64,000 nucleotides of DNA from Clostridium cylindrosporum DSM 605 (GCF_001047375.1 NZ_LFVU01000003.1:62001-126000); one strand, 5' to 3'. Counted from the stretch's first letter, positions 16,467 to 26,407 are shown. A program made the numbers and translations. The notes: generated by a model not told the origin, from the sequence alone.

Positions 16467-17525
16467 TTAACTTTCTGTTTTTAGTTTATTATCGTTTATT
16501 TTAGGGTCTGTTGAAGCTGATACTGGTATATCTGAAACTGGAAGAGAATACTTTTGTCTGATTTTTGTTTCAATTTCCAAAGCTAGGTTAGGATTTTCCT
16601 TTAGGAAAGATTTTGAGTTCTCTCTTCCCTGACCAAGTTTTTGATCATTATAGGAGAACCAAGCTCCACTTTTTTGTACTATTTCATTAGAAACACCAAC
16701 ATCTAGTATATTACCAACCTTTGAAATACCTTCACCGTACATAATATCAAACTCAGCTATTTTAAATGGTGGAGCAACTTTGTTTTTAACTACCTTTACT
16801 CTAGTTCTATTACCAACAATAGCTTCACCTTGTTTTATAGAGTCAATTCTTCTAACATCAAGTCTAACTGATGAGTAGAATTTAAGAGCTCTACCCCCTG
16901 AAGTAGTTTCTGGATTTCCAAACATAATACCAACTTTTTCTCTAAGCTGATTAATAAATATAGCAACACAGTTAGATTTATTTATAGCACCTGCAAGTTT
17001 TCTAAGTGCTTGTGACATAAGTCTAGCTTGTAGCCCTACATGGGAGTCTCCCATTTCTCCTTCAATTTCTGCCTTAGGTACAAGTGCTGCTACAGAGTCA
17101 ATAACTATTACATCTACAGCATTACTTCTTACTAGGGCTTCAGCGATTTCTAGTGCTTGCTCTCCTGTATCAGGTTGAGAAACTATTAGGTTTTCAGTGT
17201 CAACTCCAAGGTTTCTTGCGTATTGTGGGTCAAGGGCATGTTCAGCATCTACAAAGGCAGCGGTTCCACCTGATTTTTGTGTCTCGGCAACTATATGTAA
17301 AGCTACAGTTGTTTTACCTGAACTTTCAGGTCCATATATTTCTACGATTCTTCCCTTAGGAACTCCACCGATTCCAAGTGCTATATCAAGGTCTAGAGAG
17401 CCTGTTGAAATTGCTTCAAGATTTAGTTTTGAATCTTGACCAAGTTTCATAATTGACCCCTTACCGAATTGTTTTTCTATTTGTCCAAGTGCCAACTCAA
17501 GAGCTTTTTGTTTTTCAGCGTTCAT
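16467..17525 (-). CDS. recA: Recombinase RecA
   Basis: 352 residues, normal length. Walker A is GPESSGKT (65-72); [15 protein letters not shown] is the Walker B region, with L1/L2 DNA-binding loops in between and the signature ALKFYSSVR present. RecA drives homologous recombination and triggers LexA self-cleavage. The promoter has consensus -35/-10 and a perfect SOS box directly downstream. recX follows. Confidence 0.98.
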   Translation of the reverse strand: MNAEKQKALELALGQIEKQFGKGSIMKLGQDSKLNLEAISTGSLDLDIALGIGGVPKGRIVEIYGPESSGKTTVALHIVAETQKSGGTAAFVDAEHALDPQYARNLGVDTENLIVSQPDTGEQALEIAEALVRSNAVDVIVIDSVAALVPKAEIEGEMGDSHVGLQARLMSQALRKLAGAINKSNCVAIFINQLREKVGIMFGNPETTSGGRALKFYSSVRLDVRRIDSIKQGEAIVGNRTRVKVVKNKVAPPFKIAEFDIMYGEGISKVGNILDVGVSNEIVQKSGAWFSYNDQKLGQGRENSKSFLKENPNLALEIETKIRQKYSLPVSDIPVSASTDPKINDNKLKTES

Positions 17526-17549
17526 CTAATCAAATCCTTTCATGGTTAT

Positions 17550-17563
17550 CGAACAAAGGTTCT
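17550..17563. promoter_or_regulatory. LexA-binding SOS box of recA
   Basis: CGAACAAAGGTTCT contains the perfect GAAC-N4-GTTC palindrome. It lies just downstream of the -10 element, 25-38 bases before the recA start. Confidence 0.85.
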
Positions 17564-17569
17564 AACTAT

Positions 17570-17598
17570 ATTATAATATGACTTTTATAAACTGTCAA
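17570..17598 (-). promoter_or_regulatory. recA promoter
   Basis: Minus strand: TTGACA (17598-17593), 17-base spacer, TATAAT (17575-17570). Both hexamers match consensus exactly. Confidence 0.85.
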
Positions 17599-17657
17599 AG
17601 GTATTTTCAAATATTTACAAGTCATTAGTGAGTATATCCCTAACTTCCACATATATG

Positions 17658-17690
17658 CAGTTACCCCTATATCAAATATAGGGGTAACTG
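17658..17690 (-). terminator. Hairpin after pgsA
   Basis: A perfect 15-bp stem CAGTTACCCCTATAT (17658-17672) and its complement (17676-17690), loop CAA, touching the pgsA stop. There is no clear T run on the minus strand, so termination efficiency is uncertain. Confidence 0.6.
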
Positions 17691-18209
17691 TTATTTATCA
17701 GCGTTAAGTATTTTTCTATTTTTATATATATAATCCACTCCTGATAAAATTGTTGATATTAAGGCTATGATAACAAATATATTGTAATATGGAATAGCAA
17801 GTAGTGCGGATACAACAGCTACTATTTGTGTAACAGTTTTTACCTTTCCCCACATACTAGCTGCAATAACAACACCGTCTGATGCTGCAACCGCACGAAG
17901 ACCTGTGATTATCAGCTCTCTGGCAATAATGACCATAACAATCCAACCTTCGATTCTTTCAAGTTCAACTAAAGAGAGTAATGCAGCTGTAATCATTAAT
18001 TTATCAGCTAGAGGATCTATGAATTTACCGAACTTAGTAACTTGGTTTCTACTTCTAGCTATATATCCATCTAAACTATCTGTTAATGCTGCAAAAACAA
18101 ATATTATTGTTGCAATTAAAATATGGTACTTTAAATCCGTATATACAAAGTATAGAAATAAAGGTATTAAAAGTATTCTAAGTGCTGTAATTTTATTTGC
18201 TAGATTCAT
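17691..18209 (-). CDS. pgsA: CDP-diacylglycerol-glycerol-3-phosphate 3-phosphatidyltransferase
   Basis: 172 residues with several membrane helices. The CDP-alcohol phosphotransferase motif D-G-x2-A-R-x8-G-x3-D-x3-D is intact in DSLDGYIARSRN followed by KFGKFIDPLADK. It makes phosphatidylglycerophosphate at the membrane. Start ATG 18209 is chosen (AGGAG 9 bases upstream) rather than the ATG at 18218. It overlaps the 3' end of rimO by 17 bases, so the two are co-translated. Confidence 0.93.
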   Translation of the reverse strand: MNLANKITALRILLIPLFLYFVYTDLKYHILIATIIFVFAALTDSLDGYIARSRNQVTKFGKFIDPLADKLMITAALLSLVELERIEGWIVMVIIARELIITGLRAVAASDGVVIAASMWGKVKTVTQIVAVVSALLAIPYYNIFVIIALISTILSGVDYIYKNRKILNADK

Positions 18210-19533
18210 TATAAACATCTCCTATTAGGTCGTAAGTATAGGCCTTTTTAACTTCTACATTTACGAAGTCCCCTAGCTTCAACTTACTTTCAGAATTAAC
18301 ATATATATTTTGATCGATACCAGGAGCATCCTGATATGTTCTTCCATAGTATTGATTATTATCACTTTTTCCTTCAATTAGTACTTCAAAAACCTCTCCT
18401 ATTAGTTTTTTGTTATTTTCTAATGAATTTGAAGATTGAAGTTGCATTAATGTATTCTTTCTAGATTCCTTTATGTTTTCCTCTATTTGATTTTCAAGAT
18501 TTGCTGCAACTGTTCCTTCTTCAGGTGAATAAGTAAATATACCTACTCTATCTAAAAGATTCATTTTTATGAAGCTTCTAAGTTCTTCAAAGTCATCTTT
18601 TGTTTCACCAGGGAATCCTACAATTAATGATGTTCTAATAATAGCATTTGGAATCCTAGTTTTAATCTTTGTTATTAGATTTAGAATTTCTTCTTTTGAA
18701 GTTGTTCTTCTCATAGATTTAAGAACATTATCACTAATATGTTGTATAGGAATATCAAAGTATTTACAAGCTTTAGGGCTGTTTGCTATAGTATCAATAA
18801 GTTCATCAGTTACATCCTCAGGATAGCTGTACATAATACGTATCCATTTAAGATTCTCTATTTTTTCAAGCTCAGCTATAAGTTTAGGAAGTCTCTTTTC
18901 ACCATAAATGTCAATACCATATTTAGTAGTATCTTGAGCAACTAGTATAATCTCTTTTACTCCTTGATCTACGATGTCATTAACTTCTTTAACAATGCTT
19001 TCCATACTTCTACTTCTGAACCTACCACGTAATTTTGGAATAATACAATAACTACAGTTATTGTTACATCCTTCAGCTATTTTTACATATCCGTAATGTG
19101 AAGGTGTTGATAATATTCTTTTCTCATAGTCTAAATCGTAGTTAATTTCTCCAGTATTTATTATACCAGTTTCTCCACTTAGAGTTTTCTTCACAATTTC
19201 AGCTATTTGTCTATAAGTCCCTGTTCCAATTATAGCGTCAATTTCTGGCATTTCAGACATAAGCTCGTTTTTATATCTTTCTGCCATACATCCTGTAACA
19301 ATTACAGATTTACATTTACCTAATTCTTTATTTTCTGACATTTCAAGAATAGTGTTTATTGACTCTTCCTTTGCTGATTCAATAAACCCACATGTATTTA
19401 CTATAATAACATCTGCTGTTTTTGGGTCTGTAACTAAGTTATATCCTTCTCTAGAAAGTATAGACAGCATAATTTCTGCGTCAACTCTATTTTTATCGCA
19501 TCCTAATGATACCATTCCTACATTATAAGTCAT
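18193..19533 (-). CDS. rimO: Ribosomal protein S12 methylthiotransferase RimO
   Basis: 446 residues. N-terminal UPF0004 domain with three cluster cysteines (SLGCDKNRVD, VNTCGFIESAKEES, VTGCMAERY), radical-SAM motif CNNNCSYCIIP, and a C-terminal TRAM domain. The SLGCDKNRVD form is diagnostic of RimO rather than MiaB. It adds a methylthio group to an aspartate of S12. rimO and pgsA are neighbours in many Firmicutes. Start ATG follows GAGGACTTGAC. Confidence 0.95.
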   Translation of the reverse strand: MTYNVGMVSLGCDKNRVDAEIMLSILSREGYNLVTDPKTADVIIVNTCGFIESAKEESINTILEMSENKELGKCKSVIVTGCMAERYKNELMSEMPEIDAIIGTGTYRQIAEIVKKTLSGETGIINTGEINYDLDYEKRILSTPSHYGYVKIAEGCNNNCSYCIIPKLRGRFRSRSMESIVKEVNDIVDQGVKEIILVAQDTTKYGIDIYGEKRLPKLIAELEKIENLKWIRIMYSYPEDVTDELIDTIANSPKACKYFDIPIQHISDNVLKSMRRTTSKEEILNLITKIKTRIPNAIIRTSLIVGFPGETKDDFEELRSFIKMNLLDRVGIFTYSPEEGTVAANLENQIEENIKESRKNTLMQLQSSNSLENNKKLIGEVFEVLIEGKSDNNQYYGRTYQDAPGIDQNIYVNSESKLKLGDFVNVEVKKAYTYDLIGDVYNESSK

Positions 19534-19722
19534 GTCAAGTCCTCCTAATTATTATTTCTATGGAAATATATGCAATTTCATTAATTATTTATAGTTTGCT
19601 TAAATTTACTTGTTTTTACGTATTAATATATATACTTACAAAGCACATCCATTATTGACAATACATCTAATTTAAATGATATCAAATTTGAGTTTGTTGG
19701 ACAATAAGAAGTAACTTAATTA

Positions 19723-22014
19723 TTATAAGTTTGATGCATCTTCTTTACTAATTAAAACCTGACGAGGTTTACTTCCATCTTGGGGACCAACTATCCCCTT
19801 GCTCTCCATAACTTCAATAAGTCTCGCTGCCCTATTAAATCCTATTCTAAGTCTTCTTTGTAGCATAGAAGCAGATGCTTGACCATAATCTACTGCTATT
19901 TTAATTGCTTCACTTAAAAGAACATCATCTTCATCACATGACAGTTCAGCATCTGGTTTTGCCTTTTCAATCTCTTCAATAGCTTTACTACTGTATTCTA
20001 CGCTTGAAGATTCCTTTAGAAACTCTACAATAGATTCTACTTCTTCCTCTGAGATAAAGGCACCTTGAACTCTTATAGGTTTATTTTCGCCAATAGGAAG
20101 AAATAACATATCTCCTCTACCAAGAAGTTTTTCTGCACCTCCCATATCAAGAATTGTTCTTGAGTCAGTTTGGCTAGATACAGCAAATGATATTCTTGAT
20201 GGAATATTAGCCTTGATAACTCCAGTAATAACATCAACAGAAGGTCTTTGAGTTGCAATAACCAGGTGTAGACCTGCAGCTCTTGCCATTTGTGATAGTC
20301 TACAAATAGAATCTTCAACATCGCTTGGTGAAACCATCATAAGGTCTGCAAGCTCATCTATAATTATAACTATTTTAGGCATCTTTTTGCCAATAGATTT
20401 TGTTTTTACTAGATTATTATATCCATCAATATTTCTAACATTATTTTCAGCGAAAATTTTATATCTATCTGTCATTTCATTTACAGCCCAATAAAGTGCA
20501 GAGGCCGCTTTTTTAGGGTCAGTAACTACGGGTATTAAAAGATGGGGTATCCCATTATAAATTGATAATTCAACAACCTTCGGGTCTATCATTATCATTT
20601 TTACATCATCTGGAGATGACTTATAAATAAGACTGGTTATAAGAGTGTTTATGCAAACACTTTTACCAGACCCTGTAGCACCTGCAATAAGTAAGTGAGG
20701 CATTTTACCAATATCTGTTACCATGCATTTCCCTGTTATATCTTTACCTAGTGCAAATGATAAGTTAGAACCAAACTCAGTAAATTCGTGTGATTCTATA
20801 ACTTCTCTAAGTGATACGGGAGAAACCTCACTATTAGGAACCTCTATTCCCACGGCTGCTTTACCAGGTATAGGAGCTTCAATTCTTACTGATGATGTTG
20901 CAAGGCTTAGTGCCAGGTCATCGGATAGATTTACTATTTTACTAACCTTTACACCTGGGCTTGGGTGAAGTTCGTATCTTGTTACAGATGGGCCACGTCT
21001 AACTTGAACAACCTTTGCATCTACATTAAAACTTTGGAGTGTATCCTCAAGCATTTTTGCATTTTCTAATAAATATTTCTTATCATCTTTATTAGACGTC
21101 ACTTTAGACTGATATAAAAGTTTTATATCAGGAAAAATATATTCTTTCTCTTCTTTATAATCTACCTCTATACTTGTTGCTGCTGATTCTTTTCTTATTT
21201 CAGAGGAAGCTAAGCTTGACATCCCTTGATTTTTAACTGTTGATGTAATATCAGGTGGAATACTACTTTGCACTGTAGACTCCAAATCCTCAAGTGAATC
21301 AAATATTTTTATATTGCGTGGATCAAAATTAGCATTCTTAACTAAGTTTTGAGGTTTTTCTTCTTTAAGGTCTTTAGGTTCTAAGGAAGTATTATTTTCT
21401 TGATTATTAAAATTATTTTTCAACTTTAAGTCATTTAATCTTTGTTTTACTCCAATTGAAACCTTTTGGGCTATTGATTTAAAAAGATCTGTAAGTGATA
21501 CCTCTGTTATAATAATAGCAAGTACAATTCCAATACAAATAAGTATAATATATGCCCCTACTTTACCAAACATATATATAAGTGGAGATATTATAATTTC
21601 ACAAGAAATTCCACCACCTTTTTTCTCCATACCATGTTCTGCCGCCAAAATTAACTTTGATGAAAATCTCTTTTCTCCACTTGATACTGAGTATCCAATA
21701 TGTATCATAGATATTATATTAAATATAAAAACAAGAATTGCTACTAGCTTTCTTTCAATTTCTATATGGCCTTTATTAGCAATAAATACCACAGATGCAA
21801 TAAGCATGATTATAGGAATTAAGTATGTTCCTATACCGAATAAGGCAAAGAAGAAGTTGCGTATCCAAATACCTATTAATCCAGATGGTTTTATATATAT
21901 ACTAAAGCCTACAAGTATAGAAAATGCAAGCAAGAATAATCCATAGATTTCGGTTTTAAACCTATTAGATTCTTTCGAAGAAGTGTTCCTCTGCTTTTTA
22001 ACTTTTTTTGGCAA
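19723..22014 (-). CDS. ftsK: DNA translocase FtsK/SpoIIIE
   Basis: 763 residues from the TTG start. Four N-terminal membrane helices lie between ~25 and 175, followed by a low-complexity linker (~180-300), then the alpha, beta and gamma domains. Walker A GATGSGKS is at ~445-452 and Walker B is IVIIIDELADLM. The gamma winged helix at the end (ASASMLQRRLRIGFNRAARLIEVME) binds polar chromosome sequences. It pumps DNA through the septum in division and sporulation. TTG 22014 is preferred because AGGTGG lies 7 bases upstream; the two GTG codons at 22026 and 22023 fall on that site. tepA and dapG lie upstream, as in Bacillus. Confidence 0.95.
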   Translation of the reverse strand: MPKKVKKQRNTSSKESNRFKTEIYGLFLLAFSILVGFSIYIKPSGLIGIWIRNFFFALFGIGTYLIPIIMLIASVVFIANKGHIEIERKLVAILVFIFNIISMIHIGYSVSSGEKRFSSKLILAAEHGMEKKGGGISCEIIISPLIYMFGKVGAYIILICIGIVLAIIITEVSLTDLFKSIAQKVSIGVKQRLNDLKLKNNFNNQENNTSLEPKDLKEEKPQNLVKNANFDPRNIKIFDSLEDLESTVQSSIPPDITSTVKNQGMSSLASSEIRKESAATSIEVDYKEEKEYIFPDIKLLYQSKVTSNKDDKKYLLENAKMLEDTLQSFNVDAKVVQVRRGPSVTRYELHPSPGVKVSKIVNLSDDLALSLATSSVRIEAPIPGKAAVGIEVPNSEVSPVSLREVIESHEFTEFGSNLSFALGKDITGKCMVTDIGKMPHLLIAGATGSGKSVCINTLITSLIYKSSPDDVKMIMIDPKVVELSIYNGIPHLLIPVVTDPKKAASALYWAVNEMTDRYKIFAENNVRNIDGYNNLVKTKSIGKKMPKIVIIIDELADLMMVSPSDVEDSICRLSQMARAAGLHLVIATQRPSVDVITGVIKANIPSRISFAVSSQTDSRTILDMGGAEKLLGRGDMLFLPIGENKPIRVQGAFISEEEVESIVEFLKESSSVEYSSKAIEEIEKAKPDAELSCDEDDVLLSEAIKIAVDYGQASASMLQRRLRIGFNRAARLIEVMESKGIVGPQDGSKPRQVLISKEDASNL

Positions 22015-22113
22015 ATATATCACCACCTTTATGATTAATTCTTCAGTTGGTATGGTTTTTCCTTTAAAGCAAATGAATTATATCATAACCTTAATATTTT
22101 ATCAAAAAGACCT

Positions 22114-22154
22114 AAAAACTTTGTTAATATATTTAATATATTAACAAAGTTTTT
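22114..22154 (-). terminator. tepA terminator
   Basis: A perfect 19-bp stem AAAAACTTTGTTAATATAT (22114-22132) and its complement (22136-22154) with a 3-base loop, 8 bases past the tepA stop. Confidence 0.8.
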
Positions 22155-22161
22155 AAAAAGT

Positions 22162-22896
22162 TTATACCTCTTTTTTTTCATCTATTAGTTGTTTAAGTTT
22201 ACTTAATGCTTCTCCGATTCCTCCAACTTCCTTTATAAGGCCGATTTCAGTAGCTTGGTGACCTATTAAAATAGTTCCCATATCATTCATAAGCTCGTCG
22301 GTTTGCATCATTAGGCATCTTAATTTATCAGGTGAGATTTGAGAGTTTCTAGTTATAAAATTAGATATTCTATCCTGCATTTTGTTAAAATACTCAAATG
22401 TTTGAGGAGCGCCTATTACAAGACCATTCATTCTAACTGGATGAATAATCATTGTTGCTGTCGGAGATATGTAGGAATAGTCAGTTGATACAGCAAGTGG
22501 GACTCCAATGCTATGACTTCCTCCTATTACAAGTGATACAGAAGGTTTAGTGATACTATTTAACATCTCTGCAATTGCAAGACCAGCCTCTACATCTCCA
22601 CCAACTGTGTTAAGTACAACAAGTACTCCTTTTATAGTTGGGTTTTGTTCTACAGCTATAAGCTGAGGAATTACGTGTTCATATCTGGTTGCTTTACTTT
22701 GAGGTGGAAGTATGTTGTGTCCCTCAATTTGTCCTATAATATTTATAGTAAAGATCTCCTCAGAGCCAGATGGAATAGTAGTACCTCCAAGCTCCTTTAA
22801 GTTTTCAAGTTCTGGATTTTGACTTACTGGATTAACACTTGGAACAGTTGGTTCTGCATTATTGAAATTGTTATTATCTAAATTATTAATTATCAA
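22162..22896 (-). CDS. tepA: ClpP-class serine protease TepA (YmfB)
   Basis: 244 residues. A disordered Asn/Pro-rich N-terminus (~1-45) precedes a ClpP/crotonase fold: GVLVVLNTVGGDVEAGLAIAE, the nucleophile region GGSHSIGVPLAVS (Ser about 129) and the catalytic His in MIIHPVRMNG. TepA is the translocation-enhancing peptidase whose gene adjoins ftsK/spoIIIE in Bacillus, as here. TTG 22896 is preferred as start since GAGGTG lies 6 bases upstream; the GTG at 22905 is inside the ribosome site. Its substrates are not known from sequence. Confidence 0.88.
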   Translation of the reverse strand: MIINNLDNNNFNNAEPTVPSVNPVSQNPELENLKELGGTTIPSGSEEIFTINIIGQIEGHNILPPQSKATRYEHVIPQLIAVEQNPTIKGVLVVLNTVGGDVEAGLAIAEMLNSITKPSVSLVIGGSHSIGVPLAVSTDYSYISPTATMIIHPVRMNGLVIGAPQTFEYFNKMQDRISNFITRNSQISPDKLRCLMMQTDELMNDMGTILIGHQATEIGLIKEVGGIGEALSKLKQLIDEKKEV

Positions 22897-22956
22897 TATT
22901 TTCACCTCATTATATTTTTAGTACTATTAGTTTCTTTCAAAATTAAAATAATATGC

Positions 22957-23007
22957 TAAAAAGGTTAAGAGAATTAGTAGAAATCTACGTTTTCCCTTAA
23001 CCTTTTT
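22957..23007 (-). terminator. dapG terminator
   Basis: Stem AAAAAGGTTAAG (22958-22969) with CTTAACCTTTTT (22996-23007), 12 bp, 26-base loop. Confidence 0.65.
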
Positions 23008-23018
23008 ATTAATACATA

Positions 23019-24215
23019 CTATTTTTGAAGATTAAATATTTTATGAAGAATATTAATTGCTTTATTAGTATCATTTCCATTTACTAGGCACCATATTGTC
23101 ATATGGGAGTCTGCAGTTTGAAGTACACTTACATCTTCACTATTAAGTGCTTTAAGAATTTTAGACATTACTCCTGGAATTCCTTTCATTCCACTTCCAA
23201 TTAAAGAGACCTTACTACAATTCCTTATAATAGAAGCTTCATAACCATTAGATTTTAAAATCTTTTCAACTTTTTCAGTATCATTGTCATCTATTGTAAA
23301 TGCCTTATATTGAGGAAATACATTTATAAGATCTATGCTTATGCCTTCCTTTGCAAGAATACAAAATAAGTCATTAGAATTATCGACTGCTTCATTAAAT
23401 CTTATGCTTATTTGTGTTCTATTCGGCATATGTGTAACACCAGCAATAATATGATTAGATTTTATTTCTTCCTTTGATGAAATTTCAGTACCCTTTGCAT
23501 TTGTCATTGTATTTTTAATATATATCGGTATATTTCCTCTTAGAGCATATGCTACAGCTCTAGGATGAATTACTTTAGCGCCATGGTCTGCTAACTGAAA
23601 TACTTCACTATAACTAATGCTATCAATAACCTTAGCTTCACTTACTATTTTAGGATCTGCAGTCATTATTCCATCAACATCGGTGTATATTTCTACAGCT
23701 GTAGCCTTTAAAGCCTCAGCAAGTACTGTAGCAGAGGTATCGCTGCCTCCTCTACCAATAGTTGTGAACTCGTTATTAATTGTAACTCCTTGAAAACCAG
23801 TAACAATTGGTACGATTCCCTCAAGTAATAAATCATATATTTTTATAGGATCTACTTTCAAAATTTCAGCATTACCGAAATTATTATCTGTTAATATTCC
23901 TGCTTGTCCACCAGTAAGAACCCTAGTTTCTATTTTTCTTTTAGAAAGCACCTCTGAAAGTACAACTGCCGAGATGATTTCTCCACAACACATCATCAAG
24001 TCTTTTTCTTCTCTTTGAACATTTGAAGTTTTTGAGTTTATTAAAGATAATAAAGTATCTGTTGCATATGGAGCACCTTTCCTTCCTATAGCTGATACAA
24101 CAACTACTGGTAAGTATCCATTATTTTTAGCTTCTTGTATTTTATTTGCAACAAGTTCTCTGTTTTCTTCAGTTGCAACGGAGGTACCTCCAAATTTTTG
24201 AACTAGTATATTCAT
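23019..24215 (-). CDS. dapG: Aspartate kinase (DapG/AK-I type)
   Basis: 398 residues. Kinase signature QKFGGTSVA at the N-terminus, then FTTIGRGGSDTSA and AVEIYTDVDGIMTADP; two ACT domains fill the C-terminus (from about 265). It makes beta-aspartyl phosphate for lysine, threonine, methionine and dipicolinate. Gene order dapG-tepA-ftsK matches the Bacillus dipicolinate region and suggests the diaminopimelate-sensitive isozyme. The dpa and dapA genes usually near it are absent here. No lysine riboswitch is seen in the 77-base leader. Confidence 0.93.
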   Translation of the reverse strand: MNILVQKFGGTSVATEENRELVANKIQEAKNNGYLPVVVVSAIGRKGAPYATDTLLSLINSKTSNVQREEKDLMMCCGEIISAVVLSEVLSKRKIETRVLTGGQAGILTDNNFGNAEILKVDPIKIYDLLLEGIVPIVTGFQGVTINNEFTTIGRGGSDTSATVLAEALKATAVEIYTDVDGIMTADPKIVSEAKVIDSISYSEVFQLADHGAKVIHPRAVAYALRGNIPIYIKNTMTNAKGTEISSKEEIKSNHIIAGVTHMPNRTQISIRFNEAVDNSNDLFCILAKEGISIDLINVFPQYKAFTIDDNDTEKVEKILKSNGYEASIIRNCSKVSLIGSGMKGIPGVMSKILKALNSEDVSVLQTADSHMTIWCLVNGNDTNKAINILHKIFNLQK

Positions 24216-24292
24216 ACTACTCCTCCTTAATTACTACAAATATTGCTACATATTATATATTATACCTATATAAAAAGAGTGTGAAAAAAACT

Positions 24293-24538
24293 TTAAACTT
24301 TATAATCAAAAATTAATGTTTTATCGCAAACTTTCATTTTAGAACTCCATGGCATAAAAAGGCCTCCTGAATCTTTAAATGAAAATAAAGATGTTTTAGA
24401 CTCATATGCTTCTATACCTAAAAGCTCTCCATTATCTCTGGAAAAAACTATTTCACATTCTCCAATATAACCATATTTTTCTCCGTTATAAATATTTATT
24501 ATTTCAAGATTCATAATTTCTGATAGTCTTTTACTCAT
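24293..24538 (-). CDS. ymxH: YlmC/YmxH-family PRC-barrel sporulation protein
   Basis: 81 residues, one PRC-barrel: MSKRLSEIMNLEIINIYNGEKYGYIGECEIVFSR is given here only in part; the MRLSEL...G..IG.C pattern is that of YmxH/YlmC. Members are small and sporulation-associated in Firmicutes; the biochemical role is not established. Start ATG 24538 follows AGAGGTG at 6 bases; the GTG at 24547 is inside that site. As in Bacillus it sits between the M16 peptidase and dapG, here with dut inserted upstream. Confidence 0.8.
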   Translation of the reverse strand: MSKRLSEIMNLEIINIYNGEKYGYIGECEIVFSRDNGELLGIEAYESKTSLFSFKDSGGLFMPWSSKMKVCDKTLIFDYKV

Positions 24539-24598
24539 TTGAAACACCTCTTTTAAAGTTTTTATTAATTATTATTATGTATATTAAAAAACAGGTGG

Positions 24599-25039
24599 TT
24601 ATAGACCTGTTGATCCAAAACCACCTGTTGCTCTTGATGTTTCATCTAATACTTCTACTTCTACAATAGTTGGAGTTTCAATTTTATTTATAACCATTTG
24701 AGCAATTCTATCTCCTCTTTTGATTATAAAATCTCTAGCTCCAAAATTAATCATAATAAGATTAATTTCCCCCCTATAGTCACTATCGATTGTTCCTGGG
24801 GTATTAACTAGACTTATTCCATGTTTAATAGCAAGGCCACTTCTTGGTCTGATTTGTGCTTCATAACCTGAATCTATAGATATCGCTATTCCTGTTGGGA
24901 TAAGTTTTATTTCCCCTTTTTTCAATACCGTATCTTCATTAACAGCAGCATAAAGATCCATACCTGCTGCTCCACTTGTCATGTATTTAGGTAGGGGAAT
25001 ATCATTTTGTAATCTTTTAATGAAAAGTTTCATAAACAT
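24599..25039 (-). CDS. dut: dUTP diphosphatase
   Basis: 146 residues, trimeric dUTPase. The five motifs are visible: [40 protein letters not shown] and the C-terminal Gly-rich arm [10 protein letters not shown]. It hydrolyses dUTP to dUMP. The start is unusual: GGAGG (25067-25063) is 23 bases from ATG 25039, with a small hairpin between them (25059-25043) that would bring the two close. ATG 25033 is the alternative. It lies between mlpA-like and ymxH, a position not found in Bacillus. Confidence 0.95.
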   Translation of the reverse strand: MFMKLFIKRLQNDIPLPKYMTSGAAGMDLYAAVNEDTVLKKGEIKLIPTGIAISIDSGYEAQIRPRSGLAIKHGISLVNTPGTIDSDYRGEINLIMINFGARDFIIKRGDRIAQMVINKIETPTIVEVEVLDETSRATGGFGSTGL

Positions 25040-25042
25040 TTT

Positions 25043-25067
25043 GGCTATTTAGCTTAGCCATACCTCC
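25043..25067 (-). promoter_or_regulatory. Structured ribosome-binding region of dut
   Basis: Minus strand: AAGGAGG, then GGCTA-(7-base loop)-TAGCC, then AAA and ATG. With the hairpin formed, the effective spacing to ATG 25039 is 6 bases. The GGAGG is also followed at 1 base by an ATG that opens a 14-codon frame (25061-25017) overlapping dut. Confidence 0.5.
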
Positions 25068-25076
25068 TTAGTATAA

Positions 25077-26339
25077 TTAATTCCCATTAACATATTTTAT
25101 TAGGTCATTTTCTGCTATATCACGTCCAACAGCTACTGCAGATATAATTCCATCTTTAAAGATATAATCTATAACTTCATCAATATCGTCCTTAGTAATT
25201 GAATCAATTTTCTCCATTGCCTCATCTGTAGTAAGTACTCTTCCAAGGATTAGTTCAGCTTTTCCTATACCAAACATTATATTAGATACACCCTCAAGAC
25301 CTAATATATAACTTCCCTTTAGTTGTTCTTTAATTTTCTCTATTTCACTTGATGAAATCTTTTCTGTATATATATTAGAGATTTCTTCTTTTACAAGACG
25401 AATTGCGTCCTCTACACATGATGGGTTACATGCAAAGTATATACTAAACATTCCTGTATTTTTATAAGATGATGGATATGAATATATACTATAAACGTAT
25501 CCCTTATCTTCTCTTATCCTTTGGAAAAGCTTAGAACTAGTGCCGCTTCCAAAGTAATTATTAATTGCAAGCAAACTATATAGGCCTTTATCTCCGGATT
25601 CAAGGCCTTTTAAAGTTAAGGCTACATGAACCTGTTCAATAGGTTTATTTTTAACCAGGAAGCCACCTTGAGCTACTGGAGAGTCTTCTGTTATTTTATA
25701 TCCGTTATTATTTTCCCATGATGAAAATCTTTTTTCAATTTCACTAATCAATTTATCTTCTTCAAAGTTTCCTACAACTGATATAACTGTATTAGTAGGA
25801 GTATACTTTTTTGAATAATAATCAATTATTATATCTCTTGAAAAACTTGAGACAGTATCATATGTTCCAAGAATAGGATAGGATAAGGTATTGTCTCCCC
25901 ATAAAGCTTTAAATTGAATATCTGAAATTAGGTCCTCAGGAAGATCCTCATACATACTTATTTCTTCTAGTATAACAGATTTTTCTTTTTCTATTTCCTC
26001 TTCTAAAAAGCTAGGGTTAATAACCATATCAGATAAAACATCAATTCCAGTATCAAAATGTGTGTCTAACAGTTTTACATAATAACAAGTAGATTCTCTA
26101 GATGTAAAGGCATTTAATTGACCACCAAGTGATTCTATTTCCTCTGATATTTGCTTTGAAGTCCTATTTTTAGTTCCTTTAAAAAGCATATGTTCTAAAA
26201 AGTGAGAAATTCCATTGTTATTTTGATTCTCAAACCTTGAGCCGCTTTTTATCCATACACCTATGCTTATTGACTTTACATATGGTATATGTTCATAAAT
26301 AACTTTAAGTCCGTTATTTAGTGTGTATCTTTTGTACAT
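25077..26339 (-). CDS. mlpA: M16-family zinc peptidase (MlpA/YmxG type)
   Basis: 420 residues. The inverted zinc motif HxxEH is His46-Phe-Leu-Glu49-His50 in GISHFLEHMLFKGT, with the distal Glu in the segment ESTCYYVKLLDTHFDTGIDVLSDM given here by its first part ESTCYYVKLLDTH. The second half is the inactive M16 lobe with RIREDKGYVYSIYS. Family members process peptides and proteins, and the Bacillus homologue affects degradative-enzyme expression. Position next to the YlxY-type deacetylase and pnp matches Bacillus. Start ATG follows TAGGAGGTACTTT. Confidence 0.9.
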   Translation of the reverse strand: MYKRYTLNNGLKVIYEHIPYVKSISIGVWIKSGSRFENQNNNGISHFLEHMLFKGTKNRTSKQISEEIESLGGQLNAFTSRESTCYYVKLLDTHFDTGIDVLSDMVINPSFLEEEIEKEKSVILEEISMYEDLPEDLISDIQFKALWGDNTLSYPILGTYDTVSSFSRDIIIDYYSKKYTPTNTVISVVGNFEEDKLISEIEKRFSSWENNNGYKITEDSPVAQGGFLVKNKPIEQVHVALTLKGLESGDKGLYSLLAINNYFGSGTSSKLFQRIREDKGYVYSIYSYPSSYKNTGMFSIYFACNPSCVEDAIRLVKEEISNIYTEKISSSEIEKIKEQLKGSYILGLEGVSNIMFGIGKAELILGRVLTTDEAMEKIDSITKDDIDEVIDYIFKDGIISAVAVGRDIAENDLIKYVNGN

Positions 26340-26407
26340 AAAGTACCTCCTAAGTCGTTATTACATAAATCGATTATAGATTATATAACTTGTTAAATCA
26401 ATAAAAA

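Noticed and set aside
24216-24292. Possible lysine riboswitch upstream of dapG
   Set aside because: The gap is only 77 bases and shows no riboswitch-like structure. Too short for a lysine riboswitch with an expression platform.
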